The notes: generated by a model not told the origin, from the sequence alone. 20,887 nucleotides of DNA from Candidatus Magasanikbacteria bacterium RIFCSPHIGHO2_01_FULL_41_23 (GCA_001782805.1 MFPT01000018.1:1-20887); one strand, 5' to 3'; counted from the first letter of the stretch, positions 13,544 through 20,887 are shown. Numbers and translations: made by a program.

Positions 13544-14989
13544 TTATGCTCCGGCAAACGGTGATTGACCAGGGAAATTAGGAGAATTAAACTTGTGTTG
13601 AATAAGCGCAAATCCAATTAAGAAAGTAATTATGTATACATAAGTACTAAATTCCGGTACAGAACTGCCACCGGACTGTGCCGGTAAATCTGTGATCTTG
13701 TATCGAGCCGCATAATAATCATTGGATCCCAGATGTTCACTGGCCGCGACATAGAGTACATTAGTGGCTGCAGAATCAAAAGCGATATTGGCGTAAGACT
13801 CTGGCGCTGTGTTATCAATACTCATGCTTGTATCAATTTTGAGCGTTGAGTCGGAAGACGCGGTTGTCCATGTTGTCCCACTATCATCCGAATAGGCAAT
13901 ATACAAATTGTCATTATTTTCATCAAAATAAGTAACCCATAATCTTGACAAAGTATCGTCAACCCCAATATGCGCGTTGGTTTCACCAATGTCTGCGCCG
14001 GAAGCAATCGTAACTGGGCTTCCCCAATTTCCGTTGCTCGATTTCATTATTTTTACAGCTGTGCTTGTGTCTCCGCTGTTTCCGGAAAGAAACAAACCGA
14101 AAAAGTTACCACCTCCGCCATTTACCAAATCAAGGGAATCTTTCCAATTTCGACCATAACCCTGTGCATCATATGAATATACACCAGTGACAAGATCATC
14201 CTGACAAGCCCATCCACTATGTTGATCGCACGTGAATATGGTGCCGGTATCACCAGATTCTTGACCGAGACCAAGCAATAGTAAACTATCGTTTGTATCT
14301 ACTGCCACTGCAACATCAGCGCAATTAGAACCATTGCTTCCAATTACTGTATACGGACTGTCAATAAAATCAAGAGAATTTCCTGTTCCGGAGCTGTCGG
14401 CTACCGTATAATACACTAAGTCAGTTCCACGAGCAGAATCACAAAGAAATATAATCGGATTATCCACTCCTTCTTTACCGGAATAATCCGTGCCACCCGC
14501 TGTCTCGAATAACGCAAACCCAGGTAAATCAGCGGTCGAAGTCGTAGATGTTACGGTAATCGTGCTGTACCAAGTAGCACTACTGCTTTCTTTATAATAT
14601 GTTAAAGTAGCACCTCCACCCTGACCTTCAGTCCAAACAACATGTGGATCTCCACCGCTATCCAATAATAAATTTGCCTTGCCGAAACTTGTTATACTTG
14701 ATTTTAATGTGGTACTGGTAAAATTACTATCACCATCCGGTGAAGTAAGATAGAGTAATTTAGAAGTTTCTCCATTTTCAAGAGCAAGCACATGATGATC
14801 ATTGTCGCCCGTACCCCCCCCTATCACATAGTCCAAAATTTGTAGCTCGGTCACTTCTGCAGTACTAAACGCGTCTTCTGAAACAGATACCGCGAGCACC
14901 ACCGAACTGGTATGCAAAGTAAGTAAACTAATTAAGACAGTCCATAAAAACATTTTTTTTAATATTCTTAAAAACTTACTTGAATTCAT
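13544..14989 (-). CDS. Secreted, C-terminally anchored repeat protein with VPEF-type sorting signal
   Basis: This 481-residue exported protein has a signal peptide: basic start (KFLRILKK), hydrophobic core and likely cleavage after SSVVLA at residue 33. The mature part is rich in G, S, T, D and N with regularly spaced beta-strand-like repeats. It includes the Asp-box SDDSGTTW typical of sialidase-like/BNR beta-propellers and similar blades (PHVVWTEGQGG, SRLWVTYFDENNDNLYIAY). The C-terminus has a GGSS linker, then VPEFSTYVYIITFLIG as a PEF-CTERM-like motif with a membrane helix at about residues 444-467. An unusual 14-residue tail rich in P, F, S and G follows the basic HK. It probably sits on the cell surface. 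A run of eight G in codons 57-59 and eleven G in the promoter suggest phase variation. Specific function unknown. Confidence 0.85.
   Translation of the reverse strand: MNSSKFLRILKKMFLWTVLISLLTLHTSSVVLAVSVSEDAFSTAEVTELQILDYVIGGGTGDNDHHVLALENGETSKLLYLTSPDGDSNFTSTTLKSSITSFGKANLLLDSGGDPHVVWTEGQGGGATLTYYKESSSATWYSTITVTSTTSTADLPGFALFETAGGTDYSGKEGVDNPIIFLCDSARGTDLVYYTVADSSGTGNSLDFIDSPYTVIGSNGSNCADVAVAVDTNDSLLLLGLGQESGDTGTIFTCDQHSGWACQDDLVTGVYSYDAQGYGRNWKDSLDLVNGGGGNFFGLFLSGNSGDTSTAVKIMKSSNGNWGSPVTIASGADIGETNAHIGVDDTLSRLWVTYFDENNDNLYIAYSDDSGTTWTTASSDSTLKIDTSMSIDNTAPESYANIAFDSAATNVLYVAASEHLGSNDYYAARYKITDLPAQSGGSSVPEFSTYVYIITFLIGFALIQHKFNSPNFPGQSPFAGA
14814..14821 (-). repeat. G8 homopolymer inside the secreted protein gene
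   Basis: On the coding strand GGG GGG GGT encodes G57-G59, just after the signal peptide. Gain or loss of one base would shift the frame and truncate the protein early. Apart from the promoter tract of the same gene, I saw no other G or C run of seven or more in the window. Confidence 0.85.
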
Positions 14990-15076
14990 AAAGAGGGGAA
15001 ATTTAATATAACCGAAACTTAATTTTTAAATTAAAACAAGAAATTTTTTTAATTACAAACTACTACAGCGAAAGTT

Positions 15077-15107
15077 ATTATACCCCCCCCCCCGTTTGTT
15101 TTAGCAA
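15077..15107 (-). promoter_or_regulatory. Promoter with G11 tract in its spacer
   Basis: On the minus strand a perfect TATAAT (15082-15077) is directly preceded by eleven G (15093-15083). The best -35, TTGCTA (15107-15102), lies 19 bp upstream of the -10 box, two more than optimal. Loss of two G would give 17 bp. The start codon of the secreted protein follows about 80 bases after the predicted start site. The leader contains the AT-rich palindrome TTAATTT-TT-AAATTAA. No better promoter was found for this gene. Confidence 0.6.
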
Positions 15108-15139
15108 ATGTATGAGTGTATGTATGTGGATAACACTTA

Positions 15140-15189
15140 GTAAATAAAAAAGACAGATATCATTTCTCATGTCTGTCTTTTTTATTTAC
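15140..15189. terminator. Very long-stemmed bidirectional terminator downstream of nrdJ
   Basis: The 18-base arms 15140-15157 (GTAAATAAAAAAGACAGA) and 15172-15189 are exact reverse complements. TAT/ATG extends the stem by three pairs, leaving the loop CATTTCTC. Both strands have a six-T run within the descending arm. It lies 25 bases after the nrdJ stop on the minus strand and insulates the secreted protein promoter from nrdJ transcription. Confidence 0.88.
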
Positions 15190-15214
15190 ATCAAGATGCT
15201 ACTAATTATTCGAT

Positions 15215-18200
15215 TTAACTACACCCCAACGAATCCCCGCAATTCAAACATTTATAACACGCGCCATTGCGTACCGTAATATGCCCGCACGTTGGACAGG
15301 CAGGCGCATCTCCCATCATTTCCCCCAACGCCACGTCCATTGCGTCCGGACTTCCGGATCCGAGTGATAATTCGGTCTGATCTTCGGAAACAGTTATTTC
15401 CACTTTTGGCTCTGCTACTTCTGTTGATCCCAACGAGACAACAGGTGTAGCGTGCATCATCATATCAGTCAATCGTGTTTGTTCGGATACTCCTGCTCCG
15501 GTTTGCGTATTTACCATTTGTTCAAACCGATTTTTTTGAATTCCTTTTGGTGGAACTTGCACAAAATCCGTGCGACCCAAATATTCCATGCCCAAAATAC
15601 GAAAAACAAAATCAATCACTGACGTACAAATTTTTACATTCGGATGATCGGTCATACCGGCCGGTTCAAAACGCGTAAAAACAAAATTTTCCACAAATTT
15701 TTCCAATGGCACGCCATATTGCAAGCCCATGGAAACGGAAATCGCGAACATATTCAACATACTTCTAAAACCCGCGCCTTCTTTATACATATCAATAAAA
15801 ATTTCCGCGAGACGGCCATCCGGATATTCTCCTGTTCGCAACCAAATCTGCTGATTGCCGATTTTGGCTGATACCGTAATCCCACTGCGTTTGGCCGGCA
15901 CTCGACGTTTTTCACCATGCAAATATACACGATGATCAGTGACGGTTCCGTCCCGTCCATAGGTTTCCATGGCATGTGAATCCGGAACATGCCCGCCTAA
16001 AATTTCACCAACATGTTGAATCGCGGCTGACAATTCTGAAGCAGTGGTCGCGACAGACGCACGCATTATTGAGGCGGATTCTGACACAATTTTCACATCT
16101 TCATCTTTTTTCTTGTCCTCGGATTTTTTAGATGAGGTGGAAAGTGGCTGGCTCAATTTACAACCATCACGATACAAAGCCACGGCTTTCAAACATTGAT
16201 TCCACGATTCCCAATATGCTTGTTTAACATCTTCCAGCGTGGCCTCGTTCGGCATGTTAATGGTTTTGGAAATCGCACCGGATAAAAACGGCTGTGCCGC
16301 ACCCATCATTTTCACATGTCCGCGCCAATGAATAAACCGCTTGCCTTTTTTGCCGCATTTGTTAGCGCAATCAAAAATAGGATAATGCTCGAGACGCAAA
16401 TGCGGCGCGCCTTCAATCGTCATCGTGCCACACACATACTCATTCGCCGCTTCAATTTCTTCTTCACTAAAACCCAACGCCGCGAGCATGTTAAAATTCG
16501 GATCATTATATTCCGATGATTTAAAACCAAGACGCTTGAGACAATCTTCTCCCAACGTCCACATATTGCAAGCGAATTTAATTTCAAACGCACTGCTCAA
16601 AGCTTTATTAAGACTGATCACATCTGAATCAATAAATCCTTTGGCTTTTAAGGTTACGGCATTAATAAATGGCGCTGTGGAAATATCGCCCGTGCCTTTC
16701 ATATAATTAATAATATCTTTGCTTTCACTGACAGTGTACCCCAAATTTTTCAAGGCAAACGGCGCGGCTTCATTGACAATTTTAAAATATCCGCCGCCAG
16801 CCAATTTTTTAAATTTAACCAAAGCAAAATCCGGTTCCACGCCGGTGGTTGCGCAATCCATAAGCAAACCAATCGTACCGGTTGGCGCAAGCAGTGTGGT
16901 TTGTGCGTTTCTATATCCAAATTTTTCACCCCATTCCAATGCTTCGTTCCATGATTCGCGCGCCGCGGCCAATAAATACGCGGGCGCGTATTCCGGATTA
17001 ATGCCCATAGGTTTAACCGTTAATTTTTCATAATCCGCATCCGGAGCATTAAACGCGGCACGACGATGATTGCGAATCACGCGCAACATATCTTTTTTAT
17101 TCAATTCATAGCGTGGAAAAGTTCCCAAAAAACCGGCCATTTCTGCGCTCGTCCGATAACTTTCACCAGTCATAATCGCGGTTACCGCACCCGTGTACGC
17201 GTAGGCTTCTTCGGATTCATAGGGAATACCGCTCATCATTAAAACTGAACCGATATTGGCGTAACCCAAACCCAAAGTACGGAATTCATAACTCATTTCT
17301 GCGATTTCTTTGCTGGGAAATTGCGCCATGAGCACGCTGATTTCCAGAGTTATTGTCCATAAACGCGTCGCGTGCTTAAAACCATCAATATCAAAAGTCA
17401 ATGTAGTTGGGTCAAAAAAATGCGCCAAATTCAGTGAAGCTAAATTACACGCTGTGTTATCCAAAAATACATATTCACTACACGGATTCGTGGCATTAAT
17501 GCGGCCGGATTGCGGACAAGTGTGCCATTCATTAATATTATCATCAAATTGGAGTCCGGGATCAGCGCAAACCCAAGCCGCGAACGCGATTTGATCCCAG
17601 AGTTCTTGGGCTTTGATTGTTTGGCAAATTGTGCCATCAGTCCGCCACGTCAAATTCCACGTCCCATCATTTTTGAGCGCGTCCATAAATTTATTGGGTA
17701 CGCGAATAGAATTGTTGGAATTTTGTCCGGAAACCGTGTTGTAGGCCTCGCCTTCATAATCCGAAGGATAGCCGGCCGCGATCAGCGCGGCGACTTTTTT
17801 TTCTTCTTCCACTTTCCAATTAATAAATTTAAGAATATCCGGATGATCCAAATTTAAAATGACCATTTTGGCGGCGCGACGCGTGGTGCCGCCGGATTTA
17901 ATCGCTCCGGCCGCGCGATCACCGATTTTTAGCCAGCTCATAAGACCGGAAGATTTGCCGCCACCGGACAATGGTTCGCCACAACCGCGCAAATTGGAAA
18001 AATTTGTTCCCGTTCCTGAACCATATTTAAACAAACGCGCTTCGCGCACCCACAAATCCATTATTCCGCCTTCATTTACCAAATCATCTTTGATTGATTG
18101 GATAAAACAATTATGCACCACGACACCGTTAGCGGAAAATTTTCCGGTTTCAGTTTGAATATCATAGACATTTTCTTCTCCTACCAATTCAATTGACAGC

Positions 18201-19948
18201 ACAGTTTCTTCCGATACGATTGGTTTTACTTTTCCATCAACCTGGATATTCAATAATTCAAGTTTGGTTTGTTTTTCTTCGGAAATAAAACCAATAAGCT
18301 GGGCAAATTTAACGCGCTCAGAGTGGTATGAAATGGTTAATTGATAACTGATGTGACGGTCTTCTCGGCTGTCATGACACGGATTTACATTTGAATAAAT
18401 ACCAAGGGAAAGCAATAAAATCTGCACGTTATGGATTAGATCCTCTGAAATAGAAGTGAGTACTACATCACCACTATTTCGGCCATCTTCAACGCGCATA
18501 CGTACGCCACCATCGGCCTGAAATAATGAACGCAAAAATGCGTATTGTTCAGTTTTGGAAGCGCGCATAATCACATCGGGAACTTTGGCCGTGCGAGATT
18601 TTTTGTCCAATTCGTATTGGACAACATATTCATCCACGTTTTTGGAATTGTGCATGACAATTCTATACAAATCGTGAATTTGTTTTCTAGTTGAAACAGT
18701 GTATGCGCCAAACAAACGCTCAATCAAGCCAGTCACCTGCGCGTACTCATCATCATTGATAGTAATCACACCAAATAATGTCGTCTTGTTATTTCTATTA
18801 TATTTTCCGTAATAGCCATCGCCAACCACAAAGCCGGCCAAAGAGGCTTTATCAACTAATTCTTGATTTACTAAAGTTACTGCTGTTGGCGATTGATACG
18901 AAGTATTGGAAAATTGATACTGGTGAGCAGATGGCACATCCGAAGATGAAGATACTGAGGAGGCTGATTGCGCGATCGCGGCAACAAGTGACATCGTGGT
19001 GGTCACAGCTGTTTCTTGCAGCGCAACTTGTTGCACTTTATAACCCAAAATTGCATTCAGCTCTTTCCAAGAATACACTCCACCATCTTTGAGGCGTTTT
19101 TCTGAAGTTAAAACTTGATGATCAGCCGTGAATTCAATATAATTCCCATTGCGTAATGTGGCGCGATACACTGGCTTTACTCCATTATTTTTAACGGCCA
19201 ATACTTTTACAAATTGTTCTCCATCAAATACACGAATTCCGACCAAATTTTTATCGACAATTTCACCAAGATTAAAAATTCCCTTTTCGGTCATTAATTT
19301 GGTATCATAACGTCCGCACGCATGCGGTTGAGGATGAGAGTACGCGTCTTTGGCTTTGGTCAATACTCCATTGTCCGGATCAACATAATAATGACCTTGT
19401 GCCTGACTGTTTATGCCATACGCCCAATGTAAACCAGTATTAAACCATTGCGGTGAATTGGGCGCGGCCATTTGGCGGAGCAACATCACCACCATTTCAT
19501 CATAAAAAATTTGCGCGTCTTCGGGACTGGCAAAATAGCCGTATTTTTCGCCCCAATAACGCCAGGTACCGGCCAAACGATGCATGGTTTGTTTGACGCT
19601 TGTCTCGGGTCCAAGCATGGGAGACCCGTCCGCGTTTAACTTTGGTGCACCGTTTTCCGCATATTGCGGCACGCCGGCTTTACGAAAATATTTTTGCGCC
19701 ACAATATCCGTAGCGACTTGTGACCATTGTTTGGGAATCTCAATATCTTTCATTTCAAACACAACTGTGCCGTCCGGTTCACGAATGATTGATGATCGCT
19801 TTTCATATTCAACCAAATCAAAGGCATTGACTCCTTCCTGACTAAAACGACGCTGAATCCGTAACGCATTTTCATTATACGAAAATGAAGTATTTTCCGT
19901 CTGGCCCATTTTAAGTCCGGCAATGAATTTTGAATCAGTTGGCCCCAT
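15215..19948 (-). CDS. nrdJ: Adenosylcobalamin-dependent (class II) ribonucleotide reductase, intein-containing
   Basis: This enzyme reduces ribonucleotides to deoxyribonucleotides using a cobalamin-generated thiyl radical, independent of oxygen. The frame has 1577 codons; removing the intein (residues 211-613) leaves 1174, normal for the long NrdJ type. Extein junction PHA/CFIQS restores the redox cysteine (C614). NPCSE gives the thiyl cysteine C823, and C834 lies eleven residues later, the same spacing as C408/C419 of the Lactobacillus leichmannii enzyme. LFKYGSGTGTNFS and PTGTIGLLMDC are family blocks. The C-terminus is cysteine-rich (C1551, C1554, C1564, C1567, C1570, C1576), fitting a zinc ribbon or redox tail. 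The start is the ATG at 19948; M14 is an alternative. Two NrdR-like boxes lie upstream. The adenosyltransferase at 11455-11994 can supply its cofactor. Confidence 0.97.
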   Translation of the reverse strand: MGPTDSKFIAGLKMGQTENTSFSYNENALRIQRRFSQEGVNAFDLVEYEKRSSIIREPDGTVVFEMKDIEIPKQWSQVATDIVAQKYFRKAGVPQYAENGAPKLNADGSPMLGPETSVKQTMHRLAGTWRYWGEKYGYFASPEDAQIFYDEMVVMLLRQMAAPNSPQWFNTGLHWAYGINSQAQGHYYVDPDNGVLTKAKDAYSHPQPHACGRYDTKLMTEKGIFNLGEIVDKNLVGIRVFDGEQFVKVLAVKNNGVKPVYRATLRNGNYIEFTADHQVLTSEKRLKDGGVYSWKELNAILGYKVQQVALQETAVTTTMSLVAAIAQSASSVSSSSDVPSAHQYQFSNTSYQSPTAVTLVNQELVDKASLAGFVVGDGYYGKYNRNNKTTLFGVITINDDEYAQVTGLIERLFGAYTVSTRKQIHDLYRIVMHNSKNVDEYVVQYELDKKSRTAKVPDVIMRASKTEQYAFLRSLFQADGGVRMRVEDGRNSGDVVLTSISEDLIHNVQILLLSLGIYSNVNPCHDSREDRHISYQLTISYHSERVKFAQLIGFISEEKQTKLELLNIQVDGKVKPIVSEETVLSIELVGEENVYDIQTETGKFSANGVVVHNCFIQSIKDDLVNEGGIMDLWVREARLFKYGSGTGTNFSNLRGCGEPLSGGGKSSGLMSWLKIGDRAAGAIKSGGTTRRAAKMVILNLDHPDILKFINWKVEEEKKVAALIAAGYPSDYEGEAYNTVSGQNSNNSIRVPNKFMDALKNDGTWNLTWRTDGTICQTIKAQELWDQIAFAAWVCADPGLQFDDNINEWHTCPQSGRINATNPCSEYVFLDNTACNLASLNLAHFFDPTTLTFDIDGFKHATRLWTITLEISVLMAQFPSKEIAEMSYEFRTLGLGYANIGSVLMMSGIPYESEEAYAYTGAVTAIMTGESYRTSAEMAGFLGTFPRYELNKKDMLRVIRNHRRAAFNAPDADYEKLTVKPMGINPEYAPAYLLAAARESWNEALEWGEKFGYRNAQTTLLAPTGTIGLLMDCATTGVEPDFALVKFKKLAGGGYFKIVNEAAPFALKNLGYTVSESKDIINYMKGTGDISTAPFINAVTLKAKGFIDSDVISLNKALSSAFEIKFACNMWTLGEDCLKRLGFKSSEYNDPNFNMLAALGFSEEEIEAANEYVCGTMTIEGAPHLRLEHYPIFDCANKCGKKGKRFIHWRGHVKMMGAAQPFLSGAISKTINMPNEATLEDVKQAYWESWNQCLKAVALYRDGCKLSQPLSTSSKKSEDKKKDEDVKIVSESASIMRASVATTASELSAAIQHVGEILGGHVPDSHAMETYGRDGTVTDHRVYLHGEKRRVPAKRSGITVSAKIGNQQIWLRTGEYPDGRLAEIFIDMYKEGAGFRSMLNMFAISVSMGLQYGVPLEKFVENFVFTRFEPAGMTDHPNVKICTSVIDFVFRILGMEYLGRTDFVQVPPKGIQKNRFEQMVNTQTGAGVSEQTRLTDMMMHATPVVSLGSTEVAEPKVEITVSEDQTELSLGSGSPDAMDVALGEMMGDAPACPTCGHITVRNGACYKCLNCGDSLGCS
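18110..19318 (-). mobile_element. Intein with LAGLIDADG homing endonuclease inside nrdJ
   Basis: This 403-residue in-frame protein-splicing element (precursor residues 211-613) starts with C211 (CGRYDTKLM, block A). It has the block B motif TADH with H277, and ends in GVVVHN (H612, N613) before the +1 nucleophile C614, so all four splicing residues of a standard class 1 intein are present. The middle carries a two-motif endonuclease: LAGFVVGDG at 370-378 and FLRSLFQADGG with D479. Both acidic residues are retained, so the nuclease may be active. A low-complexity serine-rich linker (SASSVSSSSDVPS, near residues 327-340) joins the splicing and nuclease parts. The insertion lies exactly before an active-site cysteine, a conserved spot where precise loss is difficult. 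Confidence 0.95.
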
Positions 19949-19990
19949 AGTACCACGATTAGGATTGAATTAAGAAGGCCTGATTCAAAA

Positions 19991-20032
19991 CCATATATTG
20001 TGGTTTAAAATTAAACAAACCACTATATATTG
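19991..20032 (-). promoter_or_regulatory. Tandem NrdR boxes upstream of nrdJ
   Basis: The cores CCATATATTG (19991-20000) and CTATATATTG (20023-20032) match the NrdR consensus CwATATATwG at nine and ten of ten positions. They are 32 bp apart, about three helical turns, as in known NrdR-controlled operons. They begin 43 bp before the nrdJ start codon and overlap the best -10-like sequences on the minus strand. NrdR, the nucleotide-sensing repressor of reductase genes, is expected to bind. Between the boxes, GTGGTTT (20000-20006 region) and AAACCAC (20017-20023 region) extend the dyad. Confidence 0.7.
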
Positions 20033-20075
20033 ATTTTTTGACAGGTAACGCGTAGTATAACACAGTCAAAAAATC
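20032..20075. repeat. Inverted repeat upstream of nrdJ
   Basis: GATTTTTTGAC (20032-20042) and GTCAAAAAATC (20065-20075) are perfect 11-base inverted copies with a 22-base centre containing GTAACGCGTAGTATAA. It adjoins the distal NrdR box. It may be an additional operator or a terminator for whatever enters from upstream; no T tract supports strong termination. Confidence 0.45.
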
Positions 20076-20208
20076 TCCACCAGCATTTGCCGTGGCGTAC
20101 ATTTTTTACCAAACTACAGGCAAATTTTGCAATGTCGCACAAGAAAAAAAATAGGTTATCCACATGGCAAAAATTCCAAATCTAAAATGAAGTTTTAATA
20201 AAGAAAAG

Positions 20209-20787
20209 TTACCCAGAATAGTCATCTATATACTGGTCTACCGTTTCATAAAAGTCCCTTACTTCTTTTTCTGTCCATCCTTCATATTTTTTTCTAAAGT
20301 GAGCAACTGTTTTATCACCTGGATCAGAATCCAGTATTCTTTTTAAAATTGTTGCAAGATTTACTAATTCAAGAGAAGCATCATCTTCAAGTCTAGGGTA
20401 ATCACCTCCCGTACTATTATCGATGATAAAATCATCCAGCTGACTTTTTCTGTCCTCATACAAAGGAGCATCTAATTGTGGCGTAGAATTATCAAGTTCT
20501 ATTACTTCCCTAAGAACCCTGATTTCGTCAAACAATGCATGACAATCTTCTACTCTCCAATTCTCCCAAGGAGTTCCTTTTAATGCTACATTATTTCCAC
20601 CTAAAACTCTTTCAAATTTTTCTTTAACAATTCTGCTTAGAATTAGAATACCTTTTGCCATTCTTTCAGCTTCATTTAATATATCTTCTTGACTGGGTCG
20701 ATCACGATATCTCATTATATCAATACCATCTGCTGGATCTACTCCCAATTGTCCTGGCGTTGATCTGTTTTCATCTCCTATTGACAT
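20209..20787 (-). CDS. Hypothetical acidic cytosolic protein
   Basis: I do not recognise this 192-residue protein. It has no signal peptide or membrane segment, is strongly acidic (many D and E, for example LDDFIIDNSTGG and VDQYIDDYSG) and is probably helical, with likely helices around SQEDILNEAERMAKGILILS, HALFDEIRVLREVIEL and SLELVNLATILKRIL. The C-terminal segment HFRKKYEGWTEKEVRDFYETV could be a small helical motif. A TTGATT-17-TAAAAT promoter ends immediately at the ATG at 20787, which makes that start doubtful if the promoter is used; M25 (MRYRDRPSQ) at 20715 is the next in-frame choice. It lies beside a probable transposase end and may be accessory cargo. Confidence 0.6.
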   Translation of the reverse strand: MSIGDENRSTPGQLGVDPADGIDIMRYRDRPSQEDILNEAERMAKGILILSRIVKEKFERVLGGNNVALKGTPWENWRVEDCHALFDEIRVLREVIELDNSTPQLDAPLYEDRKSQLDDFIIDNSTGGDYPRLEDDASLELVNLATILKRILDSDPGDKTVAHFRKKYEGWTEKEVRDFYETVDQYIDDYSG

Positions 20788-20816
20788 ATTTTATTACTTA
20801 GATGTTAATAAATCAA
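20788..20816 (-). promoter_or_regulatory. Promoter candidate abutting the hypothetical gene
   Basis: TTGATT (20816-20811), 17 bp and TAAAAT (20793-20788) on the minus strand use the same hexamers and spacing as the ahcY promoter. The -10 box touches the annotated ATG, so transcription would start inside the frame. Confidence 0.4.
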
Positions 20817-20823
20817 GCGTTGT

Positions 20824-20887
20824 TTACAATTCAATTGGATAAAAGTATTCAGTAAGTTGTTCAAGCGGAGTCTTACCATTCAGTCCT
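20824..20887 (-). CDS. C-terminal end of a probable integrase-core transposase (partial)
   Basis: The minus strand enters the window in an open frame reading GLNGKTPLEQLTEYFYPIEL and then TAA. The LNGKTPLEQL segment is typical of the last strand and helix of rve/integrase-core (IS481- or IS3-like) transposases, where the preceding residues usually read RPHxAL. Only 20 residues are visible, so the family assignment is tentative and the state of the element outside the window is unknown. Confidence 0.45.
   Translation of the reverse strand, partial: GLNGKTPLEQLTEYFYPIEL

Noticed and set aside
1..20887. CRISPR array or phage structural genes
   Set aside because: No regularly spaced repeats or cas genes and no recognisable phage module were found; the HNH and toxin-antitoxin genes alone do not indicate a prophage.

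Overview
The window is AT-rich and dense with short, compact genes. It looks bacterial and most resembles Candidatus Patescibacteria (CPR). Pointers are a VPEF-type C-terminal anchor on a secreted protein, NYN and HNH genes of the kind common in those genomes, an intein-bearing class II ribonucleotide reductase, scarce Shine-Dalgarno sequences, and promoters lying almost on top of start codons. TGA appears to be a normal stop, so the TGA-recoding lineages are unlikely. The lineage is inferred from gene content only.

Layout. 1-361: no recognisable gene. 362-4001: a methyl-cycle pair, adenosine kinase (+) and S-adenosylhomocysteinase (+), separated by a convergent AAA/DUF4143 ATPase (-) that overlaps the kinase by 23 bp. 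4033-4702: a HigBA-like toxin-antitoxin pair behind a strong promoter with a palindromic operator. 4950-9214: an ABC-2 exporter locus of four permeases (two alternating subtypes, A1-B1-A2-B2) and one ATPase. 9270-10319: an AI-2E/PerM-family membrane protein. 10341-10893 (-): tRNA-Leu(TAA) preceded by an HNH endonuclease gene whose stop codon lies inside the tRNA. 11069-12768: a DoxX-like membrane protein, a PduO-type cobalamin adenosyltransferase (-) and undecaprenyl diphosphate synthase. 12829-13489: a bidirectional terminator, a broken NYN-domain gene and a second strong bidirectional terminator. 13544-14989 (-): a secreted repeat protein with a C-terminal anchor. 15215-19948 (-): adenosylcobalamin-dependent ribonucleotide reductase NrdJ with a 403-residue LAGLIDADG intein, preceded by two NrdR-type boxes 32 bp apart. 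20209-20887 (-): an unknown acidic protein and the end of a probable integrase-core transposase.

How the genes fit together. Adenosine kinase and AhcY jointly clear S-adenosylhomocysteine to homocysteine and AMP. The cobalamin adenosyltransferase makes the cofactor NrdJ needs; no corrin synthesis gene is visible, so B12 salvage is implied.

The most striking observation is the control region of the secreted protein. Its apparent promoter has an uninterrupted run of eleven G residues between the -35 and -10 elements, directly abutting a perfect TATAAT. A second run of eight G lies in codons 57-59 of the same gene. I saw no other G/C run of seven or more in the window. This is the layout of a phase-variable (contingency) surface-protein locus, with possible transcriptional and translational switches in one gene.
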